From Henckelia pumila (lineage: Eukaryota > Streptophyta > Magnoliopsida > Lamiales > Gesneriaceae), in contig NC_133120.1 in assembly GCF_033568475.1 (NCBI RefSeq), forward strand, positions 90,600,151 to 90,664,150: a stretch of 64,000 nucleotides of DNA, read 5' to 3'. This document shows, one piece after another, positions 51,810 to 64,000 of this stretch; within the stretch, counting starts at the first letter, position 1, and every line of letters begins with the position of its first letter. The position numbers were made by a program, and so were the translations under genes. The notes under the pieces are model-generated. The model worked only from the letters and a program-made list of their open reading frames with translations. It did not search any database and had not been told where the DNA came from.

Positions 51810-54800
51810 ATGGAGAATAGCGAGACAGGGAAGAGCGGGGATGGGTTCATTGATCGGAGTAAAGTGAGGATTTTGCTATGCGACAATGATGAGAAAAGTG
51901 CAGGAGTGGTTCTTACACTTTTGTGTGATTGTTCTTATCAAGGTATTCTTTTCATTTTTCATTACTTGGAGTTTATTAATATCTTGATTTATGTATTGAG
52001 ATATTTCTACATGGTTTTTAAATTTTTATAAATCAGCAATGTCTATATTATGATGTTGAGCTCAAATTTTATGTCGAATTCAGCCTGAAACAGAGTGCGT
52101 GTTATTCCTGTATGGACTTTCGGGAATAACAATGTAATTTTCGGTTCATTTAATTTCAACAATCCAGTGATTGCTCGCTGGCTTGGTATGATGCCCGAAA
52201 TCGCAATTATTTTCACATGCGGTGATGTTTGTAACGATACTTTGTTTCTTCCTATTTGACTGAGGAAGTGATGTTGAGTTGGTGAAATAAAAGCAGAGAG
52301 ACCAGTTCAGGATTTAGGAGAGTTTAATGGTGGAATCTGCTTTAGTTTCTTCTATAATGATAAACCGTTAACAACCAGTCAACCAGAAATTCAGCTCTCT
52401 TACTCTTTCAAAAGTATAATGAATCTTAAGGTTCTTACTTATAAACATGATCAAAGATCACGGTTGTTGATTGCCTTGGTGCTTTTAAATGAGGATTGTT
52501 CAGACAATCACGTGACATCAGAATTTAAATGTGGAAAAAATTCGTGGACTATACACTAATCATTTAACATAAATGATAAAACCAAGAAGTCATCGCTTTT
52601 GACATAAGATTTAATTTAAAAATTATTTCATTTTATATTTAAAGATTTCCTGTGATTTTGATACTGCTGCTACAACTAAGCAAAATAAAGCTTGAATGGA
52701 TCCTCAGTGGATTTCTACTTTTATATCCAGTGCTACTATCCTGCGCTTTAGGTCATAGTCATAGAATCTAGAATCTCTGCTTGATCAAATAATTGATTAC
52801 TTCCTTTTAGAACTCTTTTATTTTTTGGGACGCTTTTTCACTTTATTTCTTCTTGCATCATTTCTGATATTTGGGTGTTTTTAAATCTAAAAGTTTATGG
52901 CCATTGTTTTTCAGTGACTTCTGTGAGGTCGCCCAGACAGGTAATTGATGCATTGAATGCGGAGGGGCCTGAGATAGATATCATTCTTTCTGAAGTCGAC
53001 CTTCCTATGACCAAAGGATTTAAAATGTTAAAATACATCATGAGGGACAGAGGGTTGCGGCGTATCCCTGTTATCAGTAAGTATAATTATTGCTTATTTT
53101 GTTCCTTTTGTTTAAAAATTTGAAGATTCTCATAAGATTTTAATTCTTTGTTAACTTTCTAGTGATGTCCACTCAAGATGAGGTCTCCATTGTCGTCAAG
53201 TGCCTAAAATTTGGAGCAGCTGACTATCTTGTGAAGCCATTGCGCATCAATGAGCTTTTGAATTTGTGGACTCATGTGTGGAGAAGAAGGCGAATGGCAT
53301 GTCCCTTGTATTTATGTCATCTCTTAGTTTCAGCGCAATATGAATTTTTTGGTTTAATTGTTGGGATGTGTTCCTTTGAGTAGCGTGAATAGCTCTTGAT
53401 ATTTTAATTTGTGAGACGGAGGTACGTAAAATAAGTAAGTCATGACATGCAAAGAACCATATAAATTTAAGTGTATATCTTGTGATGGAAAGCCTATAAC
53501 CTTAGCTTCTGACTTCTTTTGAGTACACAAAGTTGTATTAGTTTCTTGTCCAGAAACTATAGCAAACCTTTCACAATGTCCATTTTATAGGTTTTATCTA
53601 TACTGTGTAACTTATGCGGCGAAGTTTTTTTTAATGATCTCGATTGAGTGTTATAAGTTTCTACTATGCTTCGTGTAATTAATTCTTTGTCTACTTCTTT
53701 TTGCATCAACAGCTTGGGCTAGCAGAGAAGAATATCTTAAATTATGATCCTGATCTAGTTGCATCAGACCCAAGTGATGGCAATACGAACAGCACTACTT
53801 TATTCTCTGATGACACAGATGACAAGACTCGAACGAGTACCAACCCAGAAACTTGTGCTTCAACCCATCTGGAAGGCAAGGTCGGTATCTTCGGGAGAAC
53901 TTTGTTGTGATACATTAAACTCGTAGACATGCAAAGAAGTCAGCAGTAGTAACTGTAGCACGATGAAATCATTGAACAATATTGAGACAAAAATGCAGCC
54001 GTGGGCAAATTCACCAAACAAAATTGGGGGTCAGGAGTGTTGCTTATTAGTATCCTTTCTATTTTATTCCTGGAGAGTTAGATGGATATTTTTTAGAAAG
54101 ATGTGAAATGATGCTGTGTCATATATTTTACAATATCCGAGGAGACTGAAAATCTAGTGCCTGAGTGTTCGGCCAGCTTAAGTTTTAACGCAAGAAACTA
54201 GTTGTACACTCACGTGTTATGCACCAGCTTGTAGCCAAATACTCTGTTTCTCTTGGAAGCTAGAACTTCTCAACTCGTCTTGGGAAGACAAATCTCATCA
54301 TTACAAAATGTCTATGACATTTATTTGTTGACAATATCCAGTAATACTTGAGAGTTACTTCCCTGCTGATTTGGTGATTTTTAACTAACCTTTGTTTCAT
54401 TGTTGTGCCTCGTATGCATATTCAGACCAATATCAACACTGCTATTGCTCCTATGGAAAATGTAACTGGGGCTCCTGTGCAGTGTCAGCCAGATGTGCCA
54501 GGAATAAGTGACAAGAGAAGAGGTGAACGATTTACCTGATTTATACAAATTCTGGCGATTTTAAAGTTAAAAATTGTTCACAATAGCATGTTAAATTTGT
54601 CCAACTTGCTCAAAAATTTCCCCAAGGTTTCTGGTGACACTGGAAGCAGAATCTGAAACCATGCCCCAGATTTTCATTATCAATATTTTATTAATATCAA
54701 CATTTACAAACATCTATGCAGACATGTTTGGAATTTTTTTTGGTGAACATGCGTCTCTGCATGAGTTTTCTTCAGGGAGCTTTACTTTCTATTAGTAAAG

Positions 54801-55933
54801 CACACTCACTCTAACGGCGTACCTTTTGCATGATGGGTCAGCGAACTTTCTTTGACTGCTCTAAAAAGACTTTTTTTGGTGAACATGCGACAATGCTTTT
54901 AAACAATGAAATTAGATATACATGTTGACATTATAAAAATTCAACAGCAAATATTGGAAACAGTTTATTCGATTTACTTTCTCCCATATGGTGTCGCACA
55001 CTTAATCATGTTTTTGAATATTTTCCAGGACAAGAAGTGTTATTACCAAAGAAAAATGAACTTAAGATAGGTGGGTCTTCAGCCTTTTTCACCTATGTCA
55101 AATCAAGCACGCCCAATGGCAACATCCAGGTGTCTTCTTCTGCCAATGAGATTTCATCTGAGCATGTGAGGATTGTAGAGAAACTTATGATATTGGGTGA
55201 TGAAGTGAGTTGTGACATCCAAAGACATGATGACCGAAATCCCGTGGAGAACTGTTCACAAGGAGATGGAGATCCTGTTATGTCACTTGATGCTTCCCAG
55301 CCGAACTCACAGGAAGAGTTTGCTTGGGCGGATGTACATTCGGAGAATGACAATTCCAATGATGTCCCTGGTTGTCAAGAACATACTGCTGCCTACCCTT
55401 TCTACATTTCTGGAGTTATAAATCAACCCACGATGCCACCAGCATCTGGTTATCACAAAAACCTAGCAGATGTTCATAACCATGTTAATTCAATGTTGTC
55501 CCACTACAATCATATTCCTCAACGCACTCCTCACGTCCCTGGGATGTCATCTTATTCTTATTATCCATTTATGTGCCTACAACCTGGTCAAGTTCCCGCA
55601 CCACGATGGTCAGCACATGAAAACAATGCCTCCAATGAAGGAATGCTGCATAAAGTCGATCGTAGGCAGGCAGCTTTGATGAAATTCAGGCAGAAACGCA
55701 AGGAGAGATGTTTTGACAAGAAAATCAGGTATGTCAATAGAAAGAAACTTGCGGAACGTAGACCTCGTGTAAGGGGCCAGTTTGTGAGAAAGGCGAATGG
55801 AGTTAACGTGGATCTCAACGGCCAACCTCCTTCGACGGAAGACGATCAAGAAGAAGAGGAAGAGTCTGATGAGGAAGATCAAACTGCCGGTGTGGGTCTT
55901 TCACACGAGAAAGTTGCTTTGGTATGCCCCTAA
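51810..55933 (+). CDS. TOC1: TOC1 / pseudo-response regulator 1 (circadian clock)
   Basis: Six exons: 51810-51942, 52915-53076, 53163-53296, 53713-53880, 54426-54522 and 55029-55933; 532 residues. The N-terminal pseudo-receiver (about 18-130: [61 protein letters not shown]) has Glu in place of the phospho-accepting Asp, as expected for a PRR. A variable middle includes [16 protein letters not shown]. The CCT domain (about 443-486, [20 protein letters not shown]) is followed by an acidic tail. TOC1 is a nuclear evening repressor of morning clock genes such as CCA1 and LHY. The donor of intron 3 appears to be GC (ATG then GCATGT at 53297), making a GC-AG intron. Length and domain order are normal for TOC1. 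Confidence 0.93.
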
Positions 55934-58387
55934 TAAACTTCCAAGTCATGAAGATTATAGTTCTCATGTTATCTTCGTACTGCCACGATAAATTAACCAT
56001 CCAACTCGAGAGGTCTTCTTGCTTAACAAATTTCTTAGTGACACAGGCCGACAACATACGGACTCCATGTGTCTGATGTCGATAATGTTCTTCAGTTGTA
56101 TGTCATGATAAAATGCCTCAGGATTTTCAAATGGGATTGACTTGTTGTTATCATAAGGTGGAATCTTTTCCTGTATTTTTACTGGCATTCGAAGGTTTTG
56201 GTACATTCAGTCGGATACGGATTGAAGAGAATCTTGTATTGACATTTCATTGTAGGCCTGATGATATATATGTATATCTCTCTATTTTCGGTTATCAAAT
56301 TTTAGCCGACTAAATAAAATATCCAGACGTGTAGAACAGTGTCATGAATTTTATTTTTAGGTGCATCTATTCCATATTTACCACACTGTTATTCGGCAGT
56401 TGTTACTTCCTGCCCTGGAAATAAAGTAGTTATTATTACACACATTCCAAGCGACAGCTTCTGAACCGGCATATGATTCTCATATTAATACACACTAATA
56501 AATTGTTGTACTAACTTCAATAAATTATCTTTAAATTCCCTATCAAAAACCAATTTTTTTTAGACAAAAAATTAATAATCTTAAAAGGAACGTTTGACAT
56601 TTTCAACTGTTGTACTAAAATGAATTTTAAAATTTTCGAAATTGCCACTTAAAAATGGAATAAAATAATAATAATCTTAAAGGGAATATTTGACATTTTC
56701 TAGTGCGGCTTGAATATTCCACACTAATATATATTAGGATAGTTTACTGCAACCACTAAATTAAACTATAGTCTTTTGAAATGTAATATTATTACGACCA
56801 ACTTATATATCAATTTGATCATTGGTCTCAAACATATATGAAATTGTAACTATATTAATATGATCTAAGATAAAATATAGGATACATGAAAATCACATTT
56901 CATAACAAATATATATATACAATCCCAATCACGTACCGAAACTTGGTATATGCAATTTGAGGGATAGTTAAAAAAAAAAAAAGCTAATTATTTAAATTCC
57001 CATTCTTTGTTTGCATAGATAAAAGAGTAATGATTAGAATCCAAAACTATTTGTCTGTTACATAAAGAACAGGTGCAATTGTAGCATCGATTAGCATGCA
57101 AAAAATGGAGAAATAAGATGTTTTGTAAGGAGGTGGCTGTTGTGATGTGTTGTGTGTTCCTTAGTATTTGACGAAATGATCGAGGATTTCATCGACTAAT
57201 TTGGTTGGCTTTGTTGGTGTCTTGCAAACTACTCATGCTGGATTTCTAAGGAATCCAACTCACATTTTATGATACCGTTTGGTACATTAAATGATAATGA
57301 AATGAGACACAAATTTTTACTCATTCCATGTTTTTATCATTTTTTTGTTAATCCACTGATATCTCATGGCCCGGTATAACATTAGTTGTAGGCTTGATGA
57401 CAAATACCTCTTAACTCATGATATTAGTGGATGATGAGTGTTATATAAGTGAAATTGTGTGAAATTGACAATGGTGATTAAGAGAATAAACACAATAATC
57501 CTACAAAATAAAAAACATACAAAACAACATATTATTCATATCTATGTCTTGTTTATCCACATCTCATCCATGAAACTAAACGATATCTAGTAATACTATT
57601 CCAACTCTCACCACTAACAATATTATGAACTACAGCATAAAAAAAAAAGACAAATATTATTTTTTACATGTCTTGGTACATCATCATAATCATAATCCTA
57701 GAAAAGAACCATATATTCATTTTAATTTTCAATTTGAATTTGAATGATATAAAAAATGAAAATATTCTTCATCATTTATCATCTCGTATCACGAATATAA
57801 TAATTTTTAGTTAGAAAACAATTTTGAAAATAGTAGCAAGCTAAACAAATTCAATGGTTTTTGAATTTAATAAAGAGAAAAAAATAACCAAGAAGATTTT
57901 CAAGAAAAGTCTTCCATTTGGTTCTCAATGGAGTAAAAAATGCGGGGAGAACGAAAGCTCTTCGAAAATGCCAAATTCAGTAAATAAATAAAATCATAAA
58001 ATACACCTACATACATGTATATGTATATATTTATACATGTGGAGAGAGAAAGTAGAAGAAGTAATAAGGAGGGGTGGGGGGAATGGTGTTTGGGGGTGGA
58101 GAGGAGAGAGGAACACGTAGACGAATAGAGTCCAAGTATGTGACGAAGGATAGAGGAACAAACACGATGCTGCTACCTCTCGCCCATGGCCGAACGACGA
58201 CGTTTCTTCTCCTATTCGCCTCGCCCAAAAAGACTCGTTTTTTATTATTGCTAACTATCCACGTTCAGCTTCTATGAATGGATAGTCGTGCTACACTGTC
58301 ACTCCATCATATTGCCTGAAATTTCTTTACCCATTTTTCCCCCTTTTATTCGGTCCCTTTCGCATCCTTGTTTTTGTTGGAGTTGGA
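55934..58387. other. Spacer between TOC1 and the LONRF-like gene
   Basis: No gene is seen. It contains two diverged direct copies of a ~35-bp unit (AATAATCTTAAAAGGAACGT... at about 56573 and AATAATCTTAAAGGGAATAT... at about 56669) and a possible small hAT-like element (57271-57586). The part after about 58000, with TATATATTTATACATG at 58024-58039, is probably promoter of the next gene. Confidence 0.5.
57271..57586. mobile_element. Possible small non-autonomous DNA transposon
   Basis: The ends GATACCGTTTGGT (57271-57283) and ACTAAACGATATC (57574-57586) are imperfect inverted repeats. The interior is AT-rich and non-coding. Target duplication was not resolved, so this is tentative. Confidence 0.35.
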
Positions 58388-61300
58388 ATGGCGAGCAGCG
58401 GAGGCGGTGGCGGTGGCGGCTCATCTTCTGCCGCCGGTTTCAGTTTGGAAGGGATAGATGATGTCCAGGATTTTCAATGGGTGAGTGCTGTATCTTCTTT
58501 TGTGTGTGTGTTTACTGTTCTTATGGATTGTCCGGTTATGATGTGGGTGGTGTTTATGCAGGTGAATGAAGGAGAAGGACCGTCAATGTCATGGGAGAGG
58601 TACAGTCATCTCAATGATCTCATGCACACTGGGAACAAGGCCTTCCGAGAGAATCGATTGGATCAGGTTAGTTTCTCTAATCCATCCTTCGGTTTTTTCC
58701 TATTTTTGCAGAGGTCGGTGTGGAGCCTGTAGGAGTACGTGTTGATTGAAGATACAGGTGGTGTGACTTCACTGAAATCACCTGGTTGTTGTGTTAGAGT
58801 TATCGATGGTTTGATGGCTGATGTCTGTATGTTTTGTTCGATTTTAAACATCTATTTTGGCTGGTCGATTTTGTTTCCGTATTTTGCCCAGCTATGATTA
58901 AGATGTATTCACAACTTCACTGAATTAGGAGGAAGTCAAAAGTTTGTTTATACTTTTTTCCTGGAATTGAAAATAATGGCTGTGAAACACTTTGCAACAT
59001 TATGGTTGGCTATTTCTATTTTGGGAGCGTATGTTGATTATATTCACAGGTGTGTTTGTGGTAACCAGCATTGATACTCTGCATCTTCTTCTGATTGGAT
59101 AGCAATCCCAAATGCCAATGCAGTTGATAGAACACGACAAAGTTGAACTATTCGTGACAATATAGAATTAATAATGCTTGCAATTTCTATGTTTTATATT
59201 TTGAATGAAAGAAAAACAAATGCAGGTGATTGCATGTGATATGTGCTGATAGAAGTACTTCTATACCTGGTTGAATATTGCTAATTTTCGTCAGACTTCG
59301 AAATGAGATTCCTGTCGAGCATTTGGTTTGATATTTATTTAAATGAGAAAAATTCTTGCATTACGCATTTTTTCTAGTGTTCGCTGATTGATTATGTTTT
59401 TATCAGGCGATTGAGTTTTACTCGAGAGCTAACAACATTAAACCTGATGACCCTGTTATTCTTGGGAACCGATGTGCTGCATATCTTTGGTAAATAGCAC
59501 GTAAACAATTTTTTTTTTATTGAGCTTCATCATCCCCGTTAACTGAACTCGACTGCTTGTTAATAATGATTGTTTCCTGTTGCATGATTTTCTAACCTTT
59601 AATTCCTTCCAGGATATGTCAATTCCTTAAACACAGGCCTCCATCTGCTTCTGAATATAGACCATTAAGTGGGTTGGACCCAACAACTCATGCTGGGGTA
59701 TTCCCATATTTTAATCTTGTTCCCACATGTCCTGCCTGAATGTGTTCCAAAGTATTGATCTAAAAAAATCATGTGCTTGGTTTCAGCTTGCCCTGAAGGA
59801 TGCTGATAAGGTGATTAGTCTGCAACTTAATTTAGTGCTATCCTACATCCTCAAGGCAAATGCACTCATCCTGGTAAGCGTGCCATTTTGTGCACTGTGT
59901 TGGATTGAAATGACAGAAAACATAATTTTTCTGGAGGATTTCTTTATACAACTCTTTATGAATTATTCTCAACCGGTCTTGTTTATTAATTTTGTACATT
60001 GCATTTTTGTGCATTTATTGTGTGTAATAATGGCCAGTTGGAAAGGTACGAGCAAGCTCGGGACGTCATATGTTCTGGCCTTCAAATTGATCCTCATAGG
60101 TAAATTTCGCAAAAGTTGAGTCACAATTAAATTTCTGGTTGAACATTTTAAATACTTGGTTCCAAATAAAATTTTTGTAACCAATCAAATATTTCATTTT
60201 GTAGTAATCCTCTTCTAAATTTGGAGAGATCAACAGCCAACACATTACTGAGGAGAAGCCATGTAAAACCACAGCGTACTGATGATTATGACTGCACTGT
60301 TTGCTTGAGGTTACTGTACGAACCTGTCACAACTCCCTGTGGACACTCTTTTTGTCGTTCTTGCCTGTTTCAATCCATGGACAGAGGTAGATTTGCTGAT
60401 TATTTCTTTCTTTGCTTTCCGCTCTTTATTTTAGATTTATCTTGTCAAGAATCCACGTTTTACTCAGTATTTGGTTAAAATTTCAGGTAACCGATGCCCA
60501 ATCTGCCGCACAGTTTTGTTTATAAGTCCCAGAACATGTGCAGTCAGGTTAATTTCTCATATCTTAACATTGTGACCATTTTATCCGCGCTAGCAATAGC
60601 CGTACTCTTCATATGATTACTATCAGTGGCACATTTCTCAAAAACAACCAAGAGTTTTCTTGCTGTGTTTTTATTAAAAAAAATTGCCAAATTTCACGAA
60701 TAAAACTTTCATATCGTGATTTCCATTTAAGTGTTGAGGTTTGTACATGGCCTTCCTTGTTTACAGCAGTTTAATATGCTTTTAGATGTTTCTTGCGAAG
60801 ATGTGTCGTGGAAAATGTTAATCTTATATGGAGATTATCACTAAGCAAATACTAGATTTCAATGCACATGGAAAAATAATTCAACAGTTAACTGGCTATT
60901 TTTCAGTGTCACATTGAACAACATTATACAGAAGAACTTTCCCGAAGAATATGCTGAAAGGAGGTCGGAACATGCCATTTTGACAAACCCTGGTGTTGAT
61001 TTGCTGCCTCTTTTTGTCATGGATGTCATCCTTCCGTGCCAAAAGTTTCAACTTAACATATTTGAACCTCGTTATAGGCTTATGGTAAGTTGATCGAAGT
61101 AGTTTACTTTCTGTGGTAAATTGATTTCTTAAACTGGTTGAAGATGGTGAAAAACCTAGAACCTGAGTCCAAGTCTTCGAGATGTTACATATATAATTTT
61201 TTTCATAAGCTTGGCCTTGTCAAAATTGTGGTATAGATGTTAGATAATATTTCTTTTTTCTTTTTTTTTAACTGTAATATGCTCGTTGTATTTTGCATGC

Positions 61301-64000
61301 CATAGTCCCCCCAATACAAGCTGCTCTGAGACCTACTTTTTACTGACCTACTTAATTTGCTTATGTAATTTATTAGTTAATGTAAAAGGTAGATGATAGT
61401 CATATCTAAATGATTGGTACGGAATCAGTAGACAAAATATGGCAGTCGTCAACTGTTTCTAACAGAAAATAGCTCTGTTATTATAATTTTGTTCAAGGCA
61501 GCAATGGATGATGCTCAATTGTTTTAAAGATTATTACTTCATAAAAATCTCAAAAAGAGACGAAAAGACCCACCTATTTGAAGTACTAGATGGCCTTTGC
61601 GTTCCATGGTAACACTTGTGTGATTGTTTTGTTATTATCTTTTGCTTTCGTAACTATTCCTACTTATAGGCATAATTTATGCAACCTCCACAATAGCTAA
61701 TGAATAAATGAGTCGATATGTGATTTGTAGTATCATTATTACTTTCAAAAGCAGAATCCTTGTCTACAAAATAGGAAGTTGGAAGTTGAACATATTTATT
61801 TAGCTTTTGTAGAAAATAGCATGCCACTACTTGGATTAGAACATCAATTATCTACTGCTGCATCCCAAGGATTTTGTTTCTGTCAATTTTAGAGTAGAAT
61901 AGTGTTTGACCTCATATCCTTTCTACACTCTGAACAGCCTGCTCTGTGGCTACTCGAGGTATTTGACATAAAAGGCAATATAGAATCATAAATTAGACAT
62001 TTGATCTGCTTATTGTATTATGAACTCGATTTGGTTATTCTTCTTATGTTGTTTTCCGTGACTGGCTGATTTGGATTTTCAACCTAATTGTTTTGAAACA
62101 GGTGAGAAGGATAATGGAAGGAAGTCGCCGGATGGGAATGGTAATTAATTAACTAAAATCGTCTATTGTTTTTATTTGACGGAGTGTTACTTTGTTGTAA
62201 ATTTTCTTGTGGCAAATCGTTTGTTGATGTAGGCCGTTACAGACTCAGCTACAGGTTTAATAGCTGATCATGCATGTGAGGTGGAGATTACAGAGTAAGC
62301 TATTGGTGTATATTGAATACTATTACTTTAATGGGTGCTTGATAGAACTCAATATATACTTCATTAATTGGTTTTACTGGCCCTTCAGGCGCATATATGA
62401 TGTTCATGTTTCCTTCTTAATGCAGTTGTGAGCCACTCCCTGATGGACGTTTCTTTTTAGAGGTAAATTATTAGCTTCACACCTACGAATTTAGTTGTAT
62501 TGCATGTTTGCTATGGTTTCGACTTACAAAGAAAGATAATGATAGATCTTATCGTAATTTTTACATTATTTACTTTTTATTTACTTGCCTAGGACTCTAC
62601 TTTGTCATCATTTGGATTTGATTGTTTTATTATGGATTTTATAAATAGTCAAACAATAATAGTGTTCAAACAACAAATTTACCAGATCTATTGACTAGTG
62701 CATTTTAGTTCAATCAGCCTTGGACCATTATGGATCTTCGACCATATTGTTTACCCATTGTCAACTGGTGTATTTGACTTATAAGTGAGAATATATAGAT
62801 GAAAGTCCTTGAAATTCATTTTTAAGCCAATCCGACAAATCACTTTGAAATTTAGTCGTGCATTAGAGAGGTCTCTGGCCCCGTAAAGATTTAATATTCT
62901 TCTGTTGAGATTTATGTTGGATAATATTCATCTAGTAAAAACAATAAACACCCCTTACATATTTATTGGGTTCAAGTAAAGTATGCGGGAAAAATCATCT
63001 TTTCATCTCTTTTTATTTTTTCTTTTAGTCTAAGTGATTATCGGATGCAGGTCGAAAGTCGTAGGAGATGTCGTATTGTAAGATGTTGGGATCAAGATGG
63101 GTAAGCTTTTGTTTTCCGTATGGTGCTGAATTCTTGATATGTGCACGAGTAACATTGTTGATTCATAACCTCATTTTATCATTCTACATGAAGGTACCGC
63201 GTTTCTGAGGTTGAATGGGTGCAGGATGCTATTCCGCCCAAGGGAACATCAGAGAGACTTTCTGTAAGTGCTACATTTTTTAGATATGACATCATGAAGT
63301 TCAGTGAACATCCCTTACTGAGCTTCTCTGTAGTGAAAATTTCCATGAGGCTCTAAAGTCAGAGTTCGATGAATGTCTTGCTGTACTAGATTGATATCAC
63401 GAATATTGGAGTTTCCTTCAACATATGGTTATTCGGAAAAGTGGCCAAGAGTACTAGGGGAAACTGGTATCGGTATCCTACATGCTATTTATGGACTGTC
63501 CAATGTCTCATTGTACTTCTGATTGGACCATCTGCCTCTTTTTCAAGTTCATTGTATCTTGTGTTTAGAAATTTTAAATATAGCTTTGCTTGCATAGAAT
63601 AGATGAAGAACCCCTGAAAGACGTAACTTGCATATTGTTTTGGTTTGTTTGACGCATTTTCTATTCGTCCAGTATCTGGAGCTGACACAAAATGCGGCAG
63701 TGTTTGCTCGCCAGTGGATGAAGGATGCACAAGATGCGGCTCAGGGAGGTCATTATCAGCCCAATCTCTCTTTTCTGAAAGGATACTTTTCCCTATTCTT
63801 TCAGATTTCTTAATGAAGTGTTTACTTACAGATAGAGTAAGGCTTGCAGAGCTTTTTAAAGCTGAAGGGTTAATGCCCTCGGCACATGATCCTGAGCGCT
63901 TTAGTTTTTGGGTATTGATATGAATTAGCGTGTATTTTTTTTCATCATGATATACATTTGTAGCTTGTTGCTGATGCATTCCATGAATGCAGCTTGCAAC
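58388..64000 (+). CDS. LONRF-like protein: TPR-like, RING finger and LON substrate-binding domain (3' end outside window)
   Basis: Seventeen exons with consistent phase are visible: 58388-58480, 58562-58666, 59407-59489, 59613-59697, 59787-59873, 60038-60099, 60205-60386, 60487-60547, 60907-61084, 62102-62140, 62233-62294, 62426-62462, 63051-63100, 63194-63263, 63673-63748, 63832-63911 and 63993 onward, giving 452 residues so far. Order: a Gly/Ser-rich N-terminus with seven Gly; TPR-like helices (about 45-165: LMHTGNKAFRENRLDQAIEF, DPVILGNRCAAYL, YEQARDVICSGLQIDP); a C3HC4 RING (C202, C205, C217, H219, C222, C225, C236, C239); and a LON N-terminal domain from about 275 (LPLFVMDVILPCQ, NIFEPRYRLM, GMAVTDSATG, CEVEITDCEPLPDGRFFLE). 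The protein is probably a ubiquitin E3 ligase. There is no Lon ATPase or protease part in view. Confidence 0.88.

Noticed and set aside
63485-63979. 164-codon open frame on the minus strand
   Set aside because: It runs antisense through well-supported exons 15 and 16 of the LONRF-like gene and its introns.
1-64000. tRNA, rRNA or other structured RNA genes
   Set aside because: I saw no cloverleaf-forming segment with A and B boxes. The tRNA-Asp-like stretches at 4144 and 6875 are only primer binding sites.

Overview
This is plant nuclear DNA, almost certainly from a eudicot. It is AT-rich, has many short GT-AG introns, and carries Athila-type retrotransposons primed by tRNA-Asp and several MITEs. 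Its gene set is plant-specific: a PRE-type atypical bHLH, two pentatricopeptide-repeat (PPR) genes, a PMT-type pectin methyltransferase gene, the clock gene TOC1, and a TPR-RING-LON gene. I cannot name the species. An asterid is only a guess.

Layout. 741-1126 is a two-exon PRE-like HLH gene. 2735-22260 is one retrotransposon insertion with others stacked inside it. A roughly 5.2 kb non-autonomous Athila-like element with a Gag-like ORF only (TSD GCGGG) was split by a 14.3 kb Athila-like element with gag-pro, pol and an env-position ORF (TSD GTATG). That element was in turn hit by a 2.7 kb solo-LTR-like element. 23392-29359 and 38461-40401 hold three tandem paralogues (A, B, C) of a small single-pass LRR receptor-like protein without a kinase. 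Between B and C lie a relic of the neighbouring methyltransferase gene's last exon and two solo-LTR-like insertions in opposite orientation, each with its own TSD.

40716-43491 (minus) is a PMT2-type methyltransferase gene. Its exon-5 splice acceptor reads GG instead of AG. 44188-46185 (plus) and 48041-50023 (minus) are two convergent, intronless PPR genes; the second is of the DYW RNA-editing class. 51810-55933 is TOC1/PRR1, with a probable GC-AG intron and two overlapping uORFs upstream. 58388 to the window end is the 5' part of a gene combining TPR-like, RING and LON-substrate-binding regions.

How the parts relate. The single-copy genes are ordinary, independent plant genes. The coherent story is in the accessory parts. 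One is a local duplication of an [LRR gene + facing methyltransferase 3' end] unit, later broken up by transposons. The other is a pair of related retrotransposons, one coding-competent in design and one non-autonomous, which share LTR ends, PBS, a covarying hairpin after the last ORF and a repeated 'AGGG-loop hairpin + G-rich tract' module. These conserved RNA or DNA structures are the least explained signals in the window. All gene models and similarities were judged by eye; no database search or folding program was run.
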